Below are positions 28,409 to 38,400 of a stretch of 64,000 nucleotides of DNA, one piece after another. This DNA comes from JAAZPT01 sp964544955. GTDB lineage: Bacteria; Bacillota; Clostridia; Christensenellales; Aristaeellaceae. The position numbers and the translations under genes are program-made. The first letter of the stretch is position 1; the number at the start of each line of letters is the position of its first letter. Under the pieces are notes generated by a model that saw only the letters and a list, made by a program, of their open reading frames with translations, was not told the DNA's origin and ran no database searches. Location of the stretch: NCBI GenBank assembly GCA_964544955.1, contig CAZJEB010000001.1, positions 1 through 64,000 of the forward strand, read 5' to 3'.

Positions 28409-29266
28409 TTATGCATTAACAGGTGTAACAATCATACCTATTAAACCTTTGCCTGTATGTATGCCTAAAACAGGGCTTACAGGCGCAATTGTTACAGTGT
28501 TTGTATTTAATGTTGATTTTGCTTTTTCAGCTATTTCCTCAGCTTCTTCCAAAGCTAATCCATGTATAATATAGATATCAACAAGTTCATTTTTGTATTT
28601 TTCTAGGGCTTGTTGTAACATAGTGCTTTTTGCTTTAACAAAACCTCTTGCCTTAGATATTGTTTGATAAATTCCATCATCATTAACAAATATAACGGGT
28701 TTTATTTGCAACAAAGATCCTACAACACCCTCAACAAGGCCTATACGCCCACCTTTTCTTAGATATTCTAAAGTTCTTACAATAAACATACCAAGTTGGT
28801 TTTTTCTTAAAGCGTTTATTTTGTCTATTATAGCCTCTATTGGTGTACCTGCCTCAAGTTCTTCTGCTGCCCTTAAAACCAAGCTACCTAGCCCACCAGA
28901 TAGTGTTTTTGTATCAACAACATTAATATTAAGCTTGTCTTTAAAATCCTCCGCAACAAGTTTTATCATATTATAAGTTCCACTTAAACCTGAGGATATT
29001 GATAAATGGAGGATATTTCTATAACCTTCTTCATAAAGCTTATTATACATGTTTTCAACATCTTCGGGCAAAGGTAAGCTGCTTGTAGGTAACTCATTTT
29101 CCATAATGTCATATAGTTCTTCTTGCCCTAGTTCAAACCTATCTCTATATTCATGGGTTTTTGTAATTATTCTTAAGGGGATCATCTTAATATTTAATTT
29201 TGCAAGAATCTCGTCACTTAAGTCGCAAGTTGAATCCGTAACTATAACAGTGTTTTTATTTAACAT
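28409..29266 (-). CDS. DegV family fatty-acid-binding protein
   Basis: The 285-residue protein has the DegV start VIVTDSTCDLSDEI, SSGLSGTYN, and a C-terminal GKGLIGM loop. DegV/FakB proteins bind a fatty acid and present it to the kinase FakA for acyl-phosphate formation. FakA is not in the window. It is cytoplasmic, between pyrG and uppP on one transcript. It may also be relevant to the acyl-using enzyme at 31016-34333, though that link is only proximity. Confidence 0.9.
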   Translation of the reverse strand: MLNKNTVIVTDSTCDLSDEILAKLNIKMIPLRIITKTHEYRDRFELGQEELYDIMENELPTSSLPLPEDVENMYNKLYEEGYRNILHLSISSGLSGTYNMIKLVAEDFKDKLNINVVDTKTLSGGLGSLVLRAAEELEAGTPIEAIIDKINALRKNQLGMFIVRTLEYLRKGGRIGLVEGVVGSLLQIKPVIFVNDDGIYQTISKARGFVKAKSTMLQQALEKYKNELVDIYIIHGLALEEAEEIAEKAKSTLNTNTVTIAPVSPVLGIHTGKGLIGMIVTPVNA

Positions 29267-29289
29267 GTAATATTACCTCCATTTTTAAA

Positions 29290-30885
29290 TTATTTCTCTA
29301 ATATAGATTTTAAAAAGGCGCTATATAGAGGGTGGGGGCGGTTAGGCCTAGATATATACTCTGGGTGGTATAGTGTTACTACATAAAAAGGATGATCGTG
29401 AATTATATATGCTTCTGAAAAATCATGTTCATCAGCAATAGCAGCAAGAATATAACCCTTTTTAATTAATTCGTCATTATATTTGTTATTTATTTCATAA
29501 CGGTTGCTATGTCTTTCAAACGCTATATCGTTACCATATATTTCTTTAAGCTTGTTGTCGGTAATTAATACCTTTAGACTACCCATTCTTGCAGCACCAC
29601 GGCTATCATTTATACAAATTTTCCATTCTGGTATCATTGCAACAGGGTTTGTAGTGTTGGGGTCCACCTCTAAAGAATTGGCATCATTTAAGCCAAGCAA
29701 ATTACGCACAGCCTCAACTACCGATAGCTGCATCCCAAATCCAACTGCCATATAAGGAACTTTTTCTTCTCTGGCATATTTTGCAGCTAGTATAATACCT
29801 TCCGCGCCCTTTTTTCCATAACCACCTGGAACTAGTAAACCTGAAAAAGGCTTTAAAGTTTCTTTATAATTGTCCTCATTTAATGCAGCTGAGTCTATCC
29901 AGTTTATTTTAACTTTTGTTTTTACAGCACAACCAGCATGGGTTAAAGCCTCAATATCTGACAAGTAAGCATCTTTTAAGGATACGTATTTGCCTACAAT
30001 TGCTACATTTATTTCTCGCTCAGGGTTTTTTAGTCTATCAACGTACTCTATCCAATCGCTCAAATCTGGCGTATTTGCTGGAATATTTAAAACTTCGCAT
30101 ACTGTATTTGCTAATTGCTCTTTTTCAAGCAATAAAGGAACATCATATATTGAATCTGAGTCGGAGTTTTCTATAACATTACTTGGCTTTACATTGCAAA
30201 ATAATGCAATTTTATCTTTAGCGTTCTTTGGTATCCTTTGGTTGCTTCTACAAACAATTATATCTGGTTGAATACCTATTGATCTTAATGTTTTTACGCT
30301 ATGTTGGGTTGGTTTTGTTTTTAGTTCAGATGCAGCCTCTATGTAGGGTATTAGTGTAACATGTATAAAACAACAAGAGTTTCTAGGTAATACACCTTTC
30401 ATTTGACGTGTTGCTTCTAAAAATGGTGCTGATTCCATATCACCAACAGTTCCACCTATTTCTACTATGGCAATTTCTGAGTCAACGTCATCTGCTGCTT
30501 TTTTAATTCTGTTAATTATTTCATCTGTTACATGGGGGATAACTTGAACTGTACGGCCTTTGTATTCGCCATTCAATTCTTTTTCCATTATATATTTATG
30601 TATTTTGCCTGTTGTAACGCTAGAACTACCACTTAAATTTGTATCTATAAAGCGCTCGTAATGGCCCAAGTCTAAATCTGTTGCCGTTCCATCGTCTGTA
30701 ATATAAGTTTCTCCGTGTTGTAAGGGGCTTAACAATCCTGGATCAACATTATAATAAGGGTCTAATTTTTGCATAGATACTTTGTAGCCTCTTGCTTTTA
30801 GCAACCTACCTAAAGATGCTGCAGTAATTCCTTTACCTAGTGAAGATACTACACCACCTGATACAAATACATATTTTCTATCCAT
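29290..30885 (-). CDS. pyrG: CTP synthase with a degenerate glutaminase site
   Basis: The 531-residue protein has a normal synthetase domain (about 1-270): VSGGVVSSLGKGITAASL, TDDGTATDLDLGHYERF, VEIGGTVGDMES. The class I glutaminase domain follows (about 292-531). The nucleophile region, usually GICLGMQ, reads AVGFGMQ, with Gly at 382 where the catalytic Cys belongs. The GGA codon was checked in the DNA. The rest of the site is kept: H507 and E509 (YHPEY), GGYG (354-357) and the RYE segment. The MRLG segment is altered to ARMG. Glutamine cannot be hydrolysed by the usual route, so free ammonia may be the nitrogen source. Length is normal, with no frameshift. Confidence 0.93.
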   Translation of the reverse strand: MDRKYVFVSGGVVSSLGKGITAASLGRLLKARGYKVSMQKLDPYYNVDPGLLSPLQHGETYITDDGTATDLDLGHYERFIDTNLSGSSSVTTGKIHKYIMEKELNGEYKGRTVQVIPHVTDEIINRIKKAADDVDSEIAIVEIGGTVGDMESAPFLEATRQMKGVLPRNSCCFIHVTLIPYIEAASELKTKPTQHSVKTLRSIGIQPDIIVCRSNQRIPKNAKDKIALFCNVKPSNVIENSDSDSIYDVPLLLEKEQLANTVCEVLNIPANTPDLSDWIEYVDRLKNPEREINVAIVGKYVSLKDAYLSDIEALTHAGCAVKTKVKINWIDSAALNEDNYKETLKPFSGLLVPGGYGKKGAEGIILAAKYAREEKVPYMAVGFGMQLSVVEAVRNLLGLNDANSLEVDPNTTNPVAMIPEWKICINDSRGAARMGSLKVLITDNKLKEIYGNDIAFERHSNRYEINNKYNDELIKKGYILAAIADEHDFSEAYIIHDHPFYVVTLYHPEYISRPNRPHPLYSAFLKSILEK

Positions 30886-30922
30886 AATAACTCCTTGTTT
30901 AGATGAATTTATTAATTATAAA

Positions 30923-30951
30923 AGTATATCACAGCATCAATTTAAAGTAAA
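30923..30951 (-). promoter_or_regulatory. Putative promoter of pyrG-degV-uppP
   Basis: On the minus strand, TTTACT (30946-30951), a 17-nt spacer and TATACT (30923-30928). The leader is only about 30 bases; I see no sign of a PyrG-type attenuator hairpin in it. Confidence 0.45.
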
Positions 30952-30952
30952 T

Positions 30953-31007
30953 AAAGGGGTAATAAAGATAATTTTTTAAACTAAAATTATACAATATTAC
31001 CCTTTTT
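30953..31007 (-). terminator. Terminator after the acyl ligase-ACP-oxoamine synthase gene
   Basis: GGGTAATA (about 30957-30964) pairs with TATTACCC (30995-31002). Inside it ATAATTTT (30968-30975) pairs with AAAATTAT (30983-30990). On the minus strand the structure ends in a T-rich run. It lies 9 bases beyond the stop of the upstream gene. Confidence 0.65.
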
Positions 31008-31015
31008 ATTTAATG

Positions 31016-34000
31016 TTATTTTGCCCTATCCCATGCGGGTAATTGTATATCTAAGGCTTTTGCAACAGTTGCTAATGTATCTAATGCATGTTTTATTTGC
31101 TCGGGTTTATGGTCACTAACAACACAGAACCTAAGCCTTGCTTTATTCTTAGGTACGGCGGGATAAACTGCTGGGGGAACAAATACACCATTTTTATTCA
31201 TTGCATTACTTAATATAAATGCATTTTCATCAGAACCAACCAATATAGGTATAATTGCAGTTTCACCAGCTAAGCATATATTAAAGTTATGTTTTTCAGC
31301 TTCATCCACAAAACATTTAATGTTTCTTCTCATTCTTTCCATTATTGATTTATCTGTTTCCATAAGGTTAATCGCTTCCAAAGTGGCACCAGCTAGTGCT
31401 GGGGATATCCCAACTGAGAATACAAAACCTGGTAATGAATATCTTAGATAATTTATCAATTCTTTAGAGCCTGCCAAGTAACCACCACAGGTACCTAAAC
31501 CTTTTGATAATGTACCCATTTTTATATCAATATCATCTGGCGCTAGGTTGAAATACTCATCAACACCACCACCATTTTCACCAATTACACAAGTGCTATG
31601 TGCTTCATCAACCAGTAAGAAACAACCATATTTCTTCTTTAATTCAACAAAAGCAGGAACATCGGCTATATCTCCATCCATACTATATGCGCCTTCAATA
31701 ATAATAAGCACTTTTTCATATTTATCTCTATGCATTCTAAGCATTTGTTCAAGGGCTTTTACATTATTGTGGGGGAAGGGTTTGGCTGTTGCAGCACTAA
31801 GCCTACAGCCTTGATCAATACTATTATGAGCCAAGGCATCGTATAAAATCAGGTCATTTTTACCACAGAAGTTACCCACAAAAGTAACGTTTGTGGAGTG
31901 GCCACCAACCAAAACAATAGCATCTTCAGAGTTCTTAAACCTTGCAATTGCAGCTTCTAAATCTCGGTGTATTTGTTTTTCACCAGCTAAAAGTCTACTA
32001 CCGCTAGCGCTTGTACCGTATTTATCAATTGCTTGTTTTGCAGCATCATTAACTTCTTTTCTTCCGCTTAAACAAGCATAGTTGTAAGATCCAAAATTTA
32101 ATACTTCATGCCCATCCATCAAGGATACGTCAAGCAGTGGTGATTCATGCCTTACAAAGTAAGGGTTATCATCGGAGTTCTTTAATAATGCTTGTTCACG
32201 TTTATGGAATTCAATATATTCAGGGCTATCAGTAAAGTTTTTAATTGGAACTACTTTTTCTAATGCATCACTTCTATCTGCTTCGCTTTCATATGTTTTT
32301 AAGCCTCTTATTTTACCGTATAATAAGCTACTCATATCATTTATTGATGCACATTGAGGATATTCTTCAACAGCTATGTTAACAGAAAACAATTCCTCTG
32401 TTTTTAAAGCTACACTTAATATTTGTAAACTATCCCCACCTAAATCATCAATAAAGTGAGCGTCATATTTGATGGAGTCTTTAGGAATCTCTAATATTTC
32501 TGCAAAAACAACCGCAACTTTATTCTTAATTTCATCTATTTCTAACTCTGAAGGGGTTTTGTTAACAACAACTTTCGGTTGTGGCTTTGTAACAACAGGG
32601 GCTTTTCTATCAAGAAGTAAATCTTTATAAGCTACTTTATTATTTTCAATGTTATTTTTTAATTCTAAACGTTTTACTTTTATTCCATTAACTAAAGGTA
32701 ATTTTTCTGGAGTTATTATTACACGTTTAATTCTTTTAATTGCTGAAAGTTTGGAATTAATAGCATTTATTTCATCTGCTAATTTTAATGCAAAATCATT
32801 ATTATTATAATTAGAACCAAGATTTAGTATCAAACTTATATCTTCATAAATATCGTTTTTGTTTTTCTTTATGCCAACAACAGAGAATTGCTCAATATCA
32901 TTTAAAACTGAGAAAAAATCTTCTATTTCATCTGGATATACGTTCTCTCCTGATTCGTTTATTATTAGGTCTTTGCATCTGCCTTCAACAAAAACACGCT
33001 TGCCTTTTTCTATTCTAACAATATCGCCAGTGGGGAACCACTCGCCATCTATTCTTTCTGGTGAAACTTGTACGCCACCCTCTAGTTTTGCAATATGGAT
33101 GGCACTACTTTTAATTAGCATTTCACCAATATTTTCTTTATTGCCACTAGGTAGTATTTTGTAATCTATATTGCTTAATGGTCTACCTACTGATACCATT
33201 AGTCTAGACCTTAAGCTCATATCAGTTTCAACAGAAGTTATTGCAGTTTCTGTCATTCCAAAGCCACAAACGGTAAAATATCCTAAAGCGGATAAGGTAG
33301 ATAGGTGTTCCCTTGGAGTATGGCTTCCGCCTAAAATTATTGCATCAATATCTGGACCTATAAGCTGAGGTAATATGCTTTTAAATAATATATTTTTAGC
33401 AAACCACAAACCCGCTTCCGGTGAAACATATTGTATGCCAAGGCTTATCTTTTTCATTACCTTAAACAAACTTTGTTTTAACTTTCCTTGGGTTTTTAAT
33501 TTTTTCTCAAGGCCAACACATAAATTGTTTGCAAGCAAAGGTACAGTTATTAATAATTGTATTTTGTAATGGTTACAAGCATGTAATATAGTTTGTGGGC
33601 TTCTATTAGGAATATAAACGTTAGAATAACCAATAAAAGGAATCCACAATATGCTTGTTATAAAACCAAAAATATGGTGGAAAGGTAAAAATGCTAAAGA
33701 TCTTTTGGGTTCAACATCTATAATTCTACTACATCTATTGTGCAACAGCTCACTACTTAAAACTTGTTCCGATATTGCTCTACCATCGTATACAAAAATT
33801 TTGCTTGTACCCGTTGTTCCACTTGTACAAACTGCAATTTTATCTGCAAAATTAATTTCAAGGTTTGATGTATCAATGTTTGATTCTACAATATCATTAA
33901 CTAAAATTTGCTTTATATTATCAGGCATATCTTTTTTATTTTCGGTAATTAAAGCAATAGCTCCAGATTCTTCCATTAAATGCTTGGTCATATCACCAGA

Positions 34001-34333
34001 ATATCCAAAGTTTAAAAGTATTATATTATAACCAGATTGTAATACTGCCCAAAATATTGGAAACCACATAGGTGAAGTATCCATGGAAAATGCCACATAT
34101 TTTCCTATGTTTGATTTACCTAGTTCATTTTGCAAATATGCAGCAAAACGTGCTGACATAAATTCGTATTCTCTATATGTTAATGTTTGCTCTTTATCTT
34201 TATCTGTGTAATAAGCTGCAATGGAATCTCCGTTTTCGCATATTAGTTTATATAAGTTTGATAGAGATTTATCTTGAGATAAAGCTATGCTTTTTTGTAT
34301 AATTATGTTGTTTTCGCTATTTATTTTACTCAT
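31016..34333 (-). CDS. Three-domain protein: acyl-AMP ligase, acyl carrier protein, alpha-oxoamine synthase
   Basis: The 1105-residue protein joins three activities. Residues 1-560 are an adenylate-forming ligase: SGTTGTSK (171-178), GFGMTET (357-363), PTGD (434-437) and a terminal Lys K552 in NGIKVKR. Residues about 597-675 are an ACP with DDLGGDSLQ, phosphopantetheine site S635. Residues about 700-1105 are a PLP alpha-oxoamine synthase: His836, DEAHST (909-914) and Lys944 in TLSKGLGT. The likely reaction is to activate a fatty acid, load it on the ACP and condense it with an amino acid, with loss of CO2, to a 3-keto amine, as serine palmitoyltransferase does with serine. The substrate is not determined. 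An SDR reductase precedes it by 14 bases. Confidence 0.88.
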   Translation of the reverse strand: MSKINSENNIIIQKSIALSQDKSLSNLYKLICENGDSIAAYYTDKDKEQTLTYREYEFMSARFAAYLQNELGKSNIGKYVAFSMDTSPMWFPIFWAVLQSGYNIILLNFGYSGDMTKHLMEESGAIALITENKKDMPDNIKQILVNDIVESNIDTSNLEINFADKIAVCTSGTTGTSKIFVYDGRAISEQVLSSELLHNRCSRIIDVEPKRSLAFLPFHHIFGFITSILWIPFIGYSNVYIPNRSPQTILHACNHYKIQLLITVPLLANNLCVGLEKKLKTQGKLKQSLFKVMKKISLGIQYVSPEAGLWFAKNILFKSILPQLIGPDIDAIILGGSHTPREHLSTLSALGYFTVCGFGMTETAITSVETDMSLRSRLMVSVGRPLSNIDYKILPSGNKENIGEMLIKSSAIHIAKLEGGVQVSPERIDGEWFPTGDIVRIEKGKRVFVEGRCKDLIINESGENVYPDEIEDFFSVLNDIEQFSVVGIKKNKNDIYEDISLILNLGSNYNNNDFALKLADEINAINSKLSAIKRIKRVIITPEKLPLVNGIKVKRLELKNNIENNKVAYKDLLLDRKAPVVTKPQPKVVVNKTPSELEIDEIKNKVAVVFAEILEIPKDSIKYDAHFIDDLGGDSLQILSVALKTEELFSVNIAVEEYPQCASINDMSSLLYGKIRGLKTYESEADRSDALEKVVPIKNFTDSPEYIEFHKREQALLKNSDDNPYFVRHESPLLDVSLMDGHEVLNFGSYNYACLSGRKEVNDAAKQAIDKYGTSASGSRLLAGEKQIHRDLEAAIARFKNSEDAIVLVGGHSTNVTFVGNFCGKNDLILYDALAHNSIDQGCRLSAATAKPFPHNNVKALEQMLRMHRDKYEKVLIIIEGAYSMDGDIADVPAFVELKKKYGCFLLVDEAHSTCVIGENGGGVDEYFNLAPDDIDIKMGTLSKGLGTCGGYLAGSKELINYLRYSLPGFVFSVGISPALAGATLEAINLMETDKSIMERMRRNIKCFVDEAEKHNFNICLAGETAIIPILVGSDENAFILSNAMNKNGVFVPPAVYPAVPKNKARLRFCVVSDHKPEQIKHALDTLATVAKALDIQLPAWDRAK

Positions 34334-34347
34334 TATTTCCTCCCAAA

Positions 34348-35169
34348 TTAGCCCAAGTAGTATTTAACCATTATTGATTTTACAAATTTGTATGGCAATA
34401 GTCTATGTAAGTAAACTGCAAATTTCTGGTCCAATGAACTTATAATTGTTCTATGTGGCGGGTTATTTTTATTTACCAACCTTAATATTGCTTTGCCAAG
34501 CTTTGAAGGATCAGAGCCATTTTTTTCATCATTAAGTATTTTTTCTCTGCCCTTCAAAAAAGTATTATTATAAATGTTATCGTTTAAAATTTCTGAATAA
34601 TTATTTCTATATATAGCTTTTCCACTTTTATGATCACCTGGCTCAACAACACAAACATCAATATTAAATTCTTTCAACTCCATAGCCAAGCATTCAGAAT
34701 ACCCCTCTATTGCATGCTTGCTAGCAACATATGCGCTTTGAAATGGGGTTCCCATTAACCCATTAATTGATGAAAAAAGGATTATTTTACCACTCTTTTG
34801 TTCCCTTAAAACAGGAAGAACTTCTTGTACCATAGCAACAGCACCTATAAAGTTCGTATTTAATACATTATTGTATTCTTCAATTTTTGTAAATTCACAT
34901 GGACCGAAAACAATAATACCAGCGCAATAAATAAATGCATCAACTTCATTAGAAATTTTTAAAGCTTCATTTGTAAAAGTTTTGCGACTGTTTTCATTTG
35001 TTACATCTAATGGAATTTTAGATATATTGCCTTCTGTAATTGCTTTACTTCCGTATGATCTTGCTCCAACAATTACATTATGCCCAGCTTGGGATAAGGC
35101 TTCAACTACATAACTACCTAAACCACTTGAACCACCAATAACCCATACTGTTTTTTTGTTTACGCTCAC
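34348..35169 (-). CDS. Short-chain dehydrogenase/reductase, possible 3-ketosphinganine-type reductase
   Basis: A 273-residue classical SDR: cofactor motif GGSSGLG (12-18), catalytic Ser near residue 134, and YVASK with Tyr147 and Lys151. The C-terminal 30 residues are basic and amphipathic (LLPYKFVKSIMVKYY), which suggests peripheral membrane binding. It heads a two-gene operon with the acyl ligase-ACP-oxoamine synthase, so it probably reduces the ketone that enzyme makes. That is inference; SDR substrates are hard to predict from sequence. Translation starts at GTG at 35169 after AGGAGGG. Confidence 0.85.
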   Translation of the reverse strand: MSVNKKTVWVIGGSSGLGSYVVEALSQAGHNVIVGARSYGSKAITEGNISKIPLDVTNENSRKTFTNEALKISNEVDAFIYCAGIIVFGPCEFTKIEEYNNVLNTNFIGAVAMVQEVLPVLREQKSGKIILFSSINGLMGTPFQSAYVASKHAIEGYSECLAMELKEFNIDVCVVEPGDHKSGKAIYRNNYSEILNDNIYNNTFLKGREKILNDEKNGSDPSKLGKAILRLVNKNNPPHRTIISSLDQKFAVYLHRLLPYKFVKSIMVKYYLG

Positions 35170-35214
35170 TCTTTCCCTCCTAATAAATAGTGTTATATAT
35201 TAAAATACTATAAC

Positions 35215-35243
35215 ATTATAAGTATACTTTAATTTTATGTTAA
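35215..35243 (-). promoter_or_regulatory. Promoter of the SDR/oxoamine synthase operon
   Basis: On the minus strand, TTAACA (35238-35243), a 17-nt spacer and TATAAT (35215-35220), about 45 bases before the GTG start. Confidence 0.6.
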
Positions 35244-35294
35244 TTTCAACAATTTTAAGTAATTGTACATAATTGATATAAAAGTGTAGGTATT

Positions 35295-35326
35295 ACTACA
35301 AAATTATTGGCTTGTAGTTTTGTAGT
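35295..35326. repeat. Inverted repeat overlapping the -35 region of the PQQ-protein promoter
   Basis: Two perfect 9-bp arms, ACTACAAAA (35295-35303) and TTTTGTAGT (35318-35326), are separated by 14 bases that contain the -35 box. It could be an operator or the stem of a small transcribed structure. No T-run follows, so it is not a terminator. Confidence 0.5.
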
Positions 35327-35340
35327 TATTTATGTATAAT
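35312..35340 (+). promoter_or_regulatory. Promoter of the PQQ-propeller protein gene
   Basis: TTGTAG (35312-35317), a 17-nt spacer and a perfect TATAAT (35335-35340), 65 bases before the TTG start. Confidence 0.65.
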
Positions 35341-35405
35341 ATCTTAGAGCAAACTTGCGATTGTAGCTTTACTTAATAGTATATACAAACAAGGAGTGTA
35401 ATGTT

Positions 35406-38400
35406 TTGGACGATAATAATAGAAATGGTAAAAATATAAAAAATAGAAATAATCCCAATAATAATAGAGGGCCTATATATCAAGGTGATATTCCAATCCC
35501 TAATGGTGTATTTAATCGTGTTCCACCAAAAAGGGATGAATTTGGCAATATTATTCCTCCAAATTTAAATAGAGGAATGAGACCAAACCCCAACTATATA
35601 CCTCAAAACGCACCTGGCCGAAACGGAAATATGGCTGTTCCTAATCATAATATGCCTCAAAACATTCCCAATAGGCCTATGAGGCCAATGGCTCAAGGAA
35701 TGCGCAGACCAAACAATATGAATATGGATCCACATATGCCTCAAAGAACAGGCGATAATCAAATGATGCAAAGACGCCCAATTAACAATTTACCAAACAA
35801 TGAAAACCATATTAATGATAAAAATGTTAATGTTTATGAAAACATGAAGCCAAATCCCAATTTAAAACAAAACAAAGGCGTTGTTCAACAAGCTAACGTG
35901 GATAAAAATATAGAAAATAAAGAACAATATGGGTCAGAAATTCAAAACAATAATGATATTGTTAATAATGAAAATCAAAAGCCTCTAGAATTTAAGGCTA
36001 TGGAAAATGACATTAAACCATATAAAAGAACTGTGGATATAGGAGAAAATAATAAATCTTTGGATAAAAATGAAAATCAAAACATAAAAGGTGATTTTAA
36101 AAGAATTTCTCCTTTTCAAAAACCAGTTGAAACAAGAACTCCCACTTCAAATAACAATGTTGTATTAAATAGAGATGTAATAGAGCCTAATAATGAAGAA
36201 GTTAAAGTTTCAAATACAACACCAAGAAGAAGGCGTGGAAATGTTCAACCAAAACCAGTATTAAACGATGATATTCAACTAAATGGTCCTTCTTTTGCTG
36301 AAAGGCAAAATGAATCAGACCCTACAAAATTTTTTGATAGACCTGTACAAAACAGAAGGAACGACGCTTTAGAGCGTGAAGTTGATAGAAGAGCAACTCA
36401 TAACGCATTTAAAAGGGATAATGATAATTTTAGAAACGTTAATCAGTCATCCAATATAAATGCTGTTCCACCAGTACCTAGTGATTTTACAGCTGATGAA
36501 ATAAAAGGTAAAAATGGTGTTTTTAAAAAAGTTTTAATGTTTGCATTTATTCTTTTAGTTGTTTTGGCTTTATTGCTAACTGCATTATTCACACTTGTTC
36601 CAGAGGGGGATAATGGTATTGTTGGCGCACTAAATAATGTTAAGAATGGTATTTATAATTCTTTATCAGTATTTATGCCAAAGGATACTATAGAAGTTGA
36701 AAACTTTTCTGCAGCATCTGAAACTACTGGCTTTATAAATGATAATTTTATATTTTCCTTAACAACAACAAAAGGTGCTAAAAATGTTAGAATAGTTGAT
36801 GATAATAATACTGTTCTTGATACAAGTATTTTCACAACAAATAATGAAGAGGTTATTATTTGGACTATTAACTATAAAGCAACAAGCAAATATAAGGGAG
36901 ATATTAGGCCTCAATTGCTTAATTCAAGCGGGGAATGGATTGATACTGAACATAGTTTAAAATTAACCGTTTCAGAACCTGCAACGGAGGTACCAGTTAC
37001 CCCAACACCTGCAATACCTAACACTCCAGAACCTATTGAAACATCAGTTATGGGTGCAGTTGTTACGCCAGTGCCTACAGAGGTTCCCACATCAACACCA
37101 GTTATTACGGGAACACCTGTGCCAACAGAAGTACCAACACCTACACCAAGCCCAACACCCAAACCAACCGATACCCCTGAACCAACACCTGAACCAACAG
37201 CAACACCGTTGCCAACAGCTTCACCTGTTCCAGTTATGGATGCTAGTTCAACAGAAAAAACTTCACCGGATAATGTGGGCTTAAAGGTTAATGCGTATGC
37301 TAATGATAAATCAGTTTCAGGCTATAATAGATCAATCCCTGTTTCAATGGGAGATAGCAACTATTATAGTTTATGGAAAGGTGGCGTTTTTACATTCCGT
37401 AATGATGCATACCACCAAAACGCCTCATTTGGAACACCCAAAGAAGGTGTTGTAGATGAAAAACTTGAAGAAGTATGGTCTTACCCTGTTGGTGGACTAA
37501 AACTTAAAAGCGAAACAGTTTACGGTTTTGGTTATATGTCTCAACCTGCTATAGTTCAATGGTATACAGAAGCTAGAGCTTATATGAACATAAATAGCGA
37601 TAAAAAGGAAACTTTTGCTTTAAAAGAAGTTATATATGCCGCTCAAGATGGAAATATTTATTTCTTGGATTTAAATGATGGAAAAGAAACAAGGCCTAAA
37701 ATGGAACTCGGTTTTCCTATGAAGAGTGCAGTTTCTGTATATCCTGATATTGTTCCAATATTAGGTGTAGGCCAAAGTGCATCATATTTATCAGGTGGCA
37801 AACAAGTTGATATAGGTTATAGGCTGTTTAATTTACTTGATCAAAAACGCTTACAATTAATTAATGGTAGGGATAAACAAGCACACTATTCAAACGGAGC
37901 CTTTGATGGAACAGCATTGTTTGATAGAAAAAGTGATACCATGGTAGTAGCGGGTGAAAACGGAATTCTTTATACTGTTCAACTAAACAGCAACTTCCAA
38001 CACTTAAAACCTTCTTTAACAATTGCTCCTACTGTTGATAAATATAGATACCTTGCTAAGGGTCAAAACGATAAACTAGTTGGTATAGAAGGCAGTGTGT
38101 CAATGTATGGTAATTATGTTTACTTTGCAGATGCATCGGGTATTGTTCAATGTGTAGATGTAAATACTTTAACCCCAGTATGGTCAATTGATGTAGGGGA
38201 TAATGTTGATGCTACAATAGCTATTGATGTTAATGAAAATGGCGAGCCATATTTATACTTAGGTAATACAATAGTTAATAGTAGAAAAGCCGATACAATT
38301 ACCTTAAGAAAATTAAACGCATTAAATGGTGAAGAAATTTGGGCTAAAGAAGTTTCTACAACATACAATAAAACAAGCCCAACAGGATTATTAGCATCAC

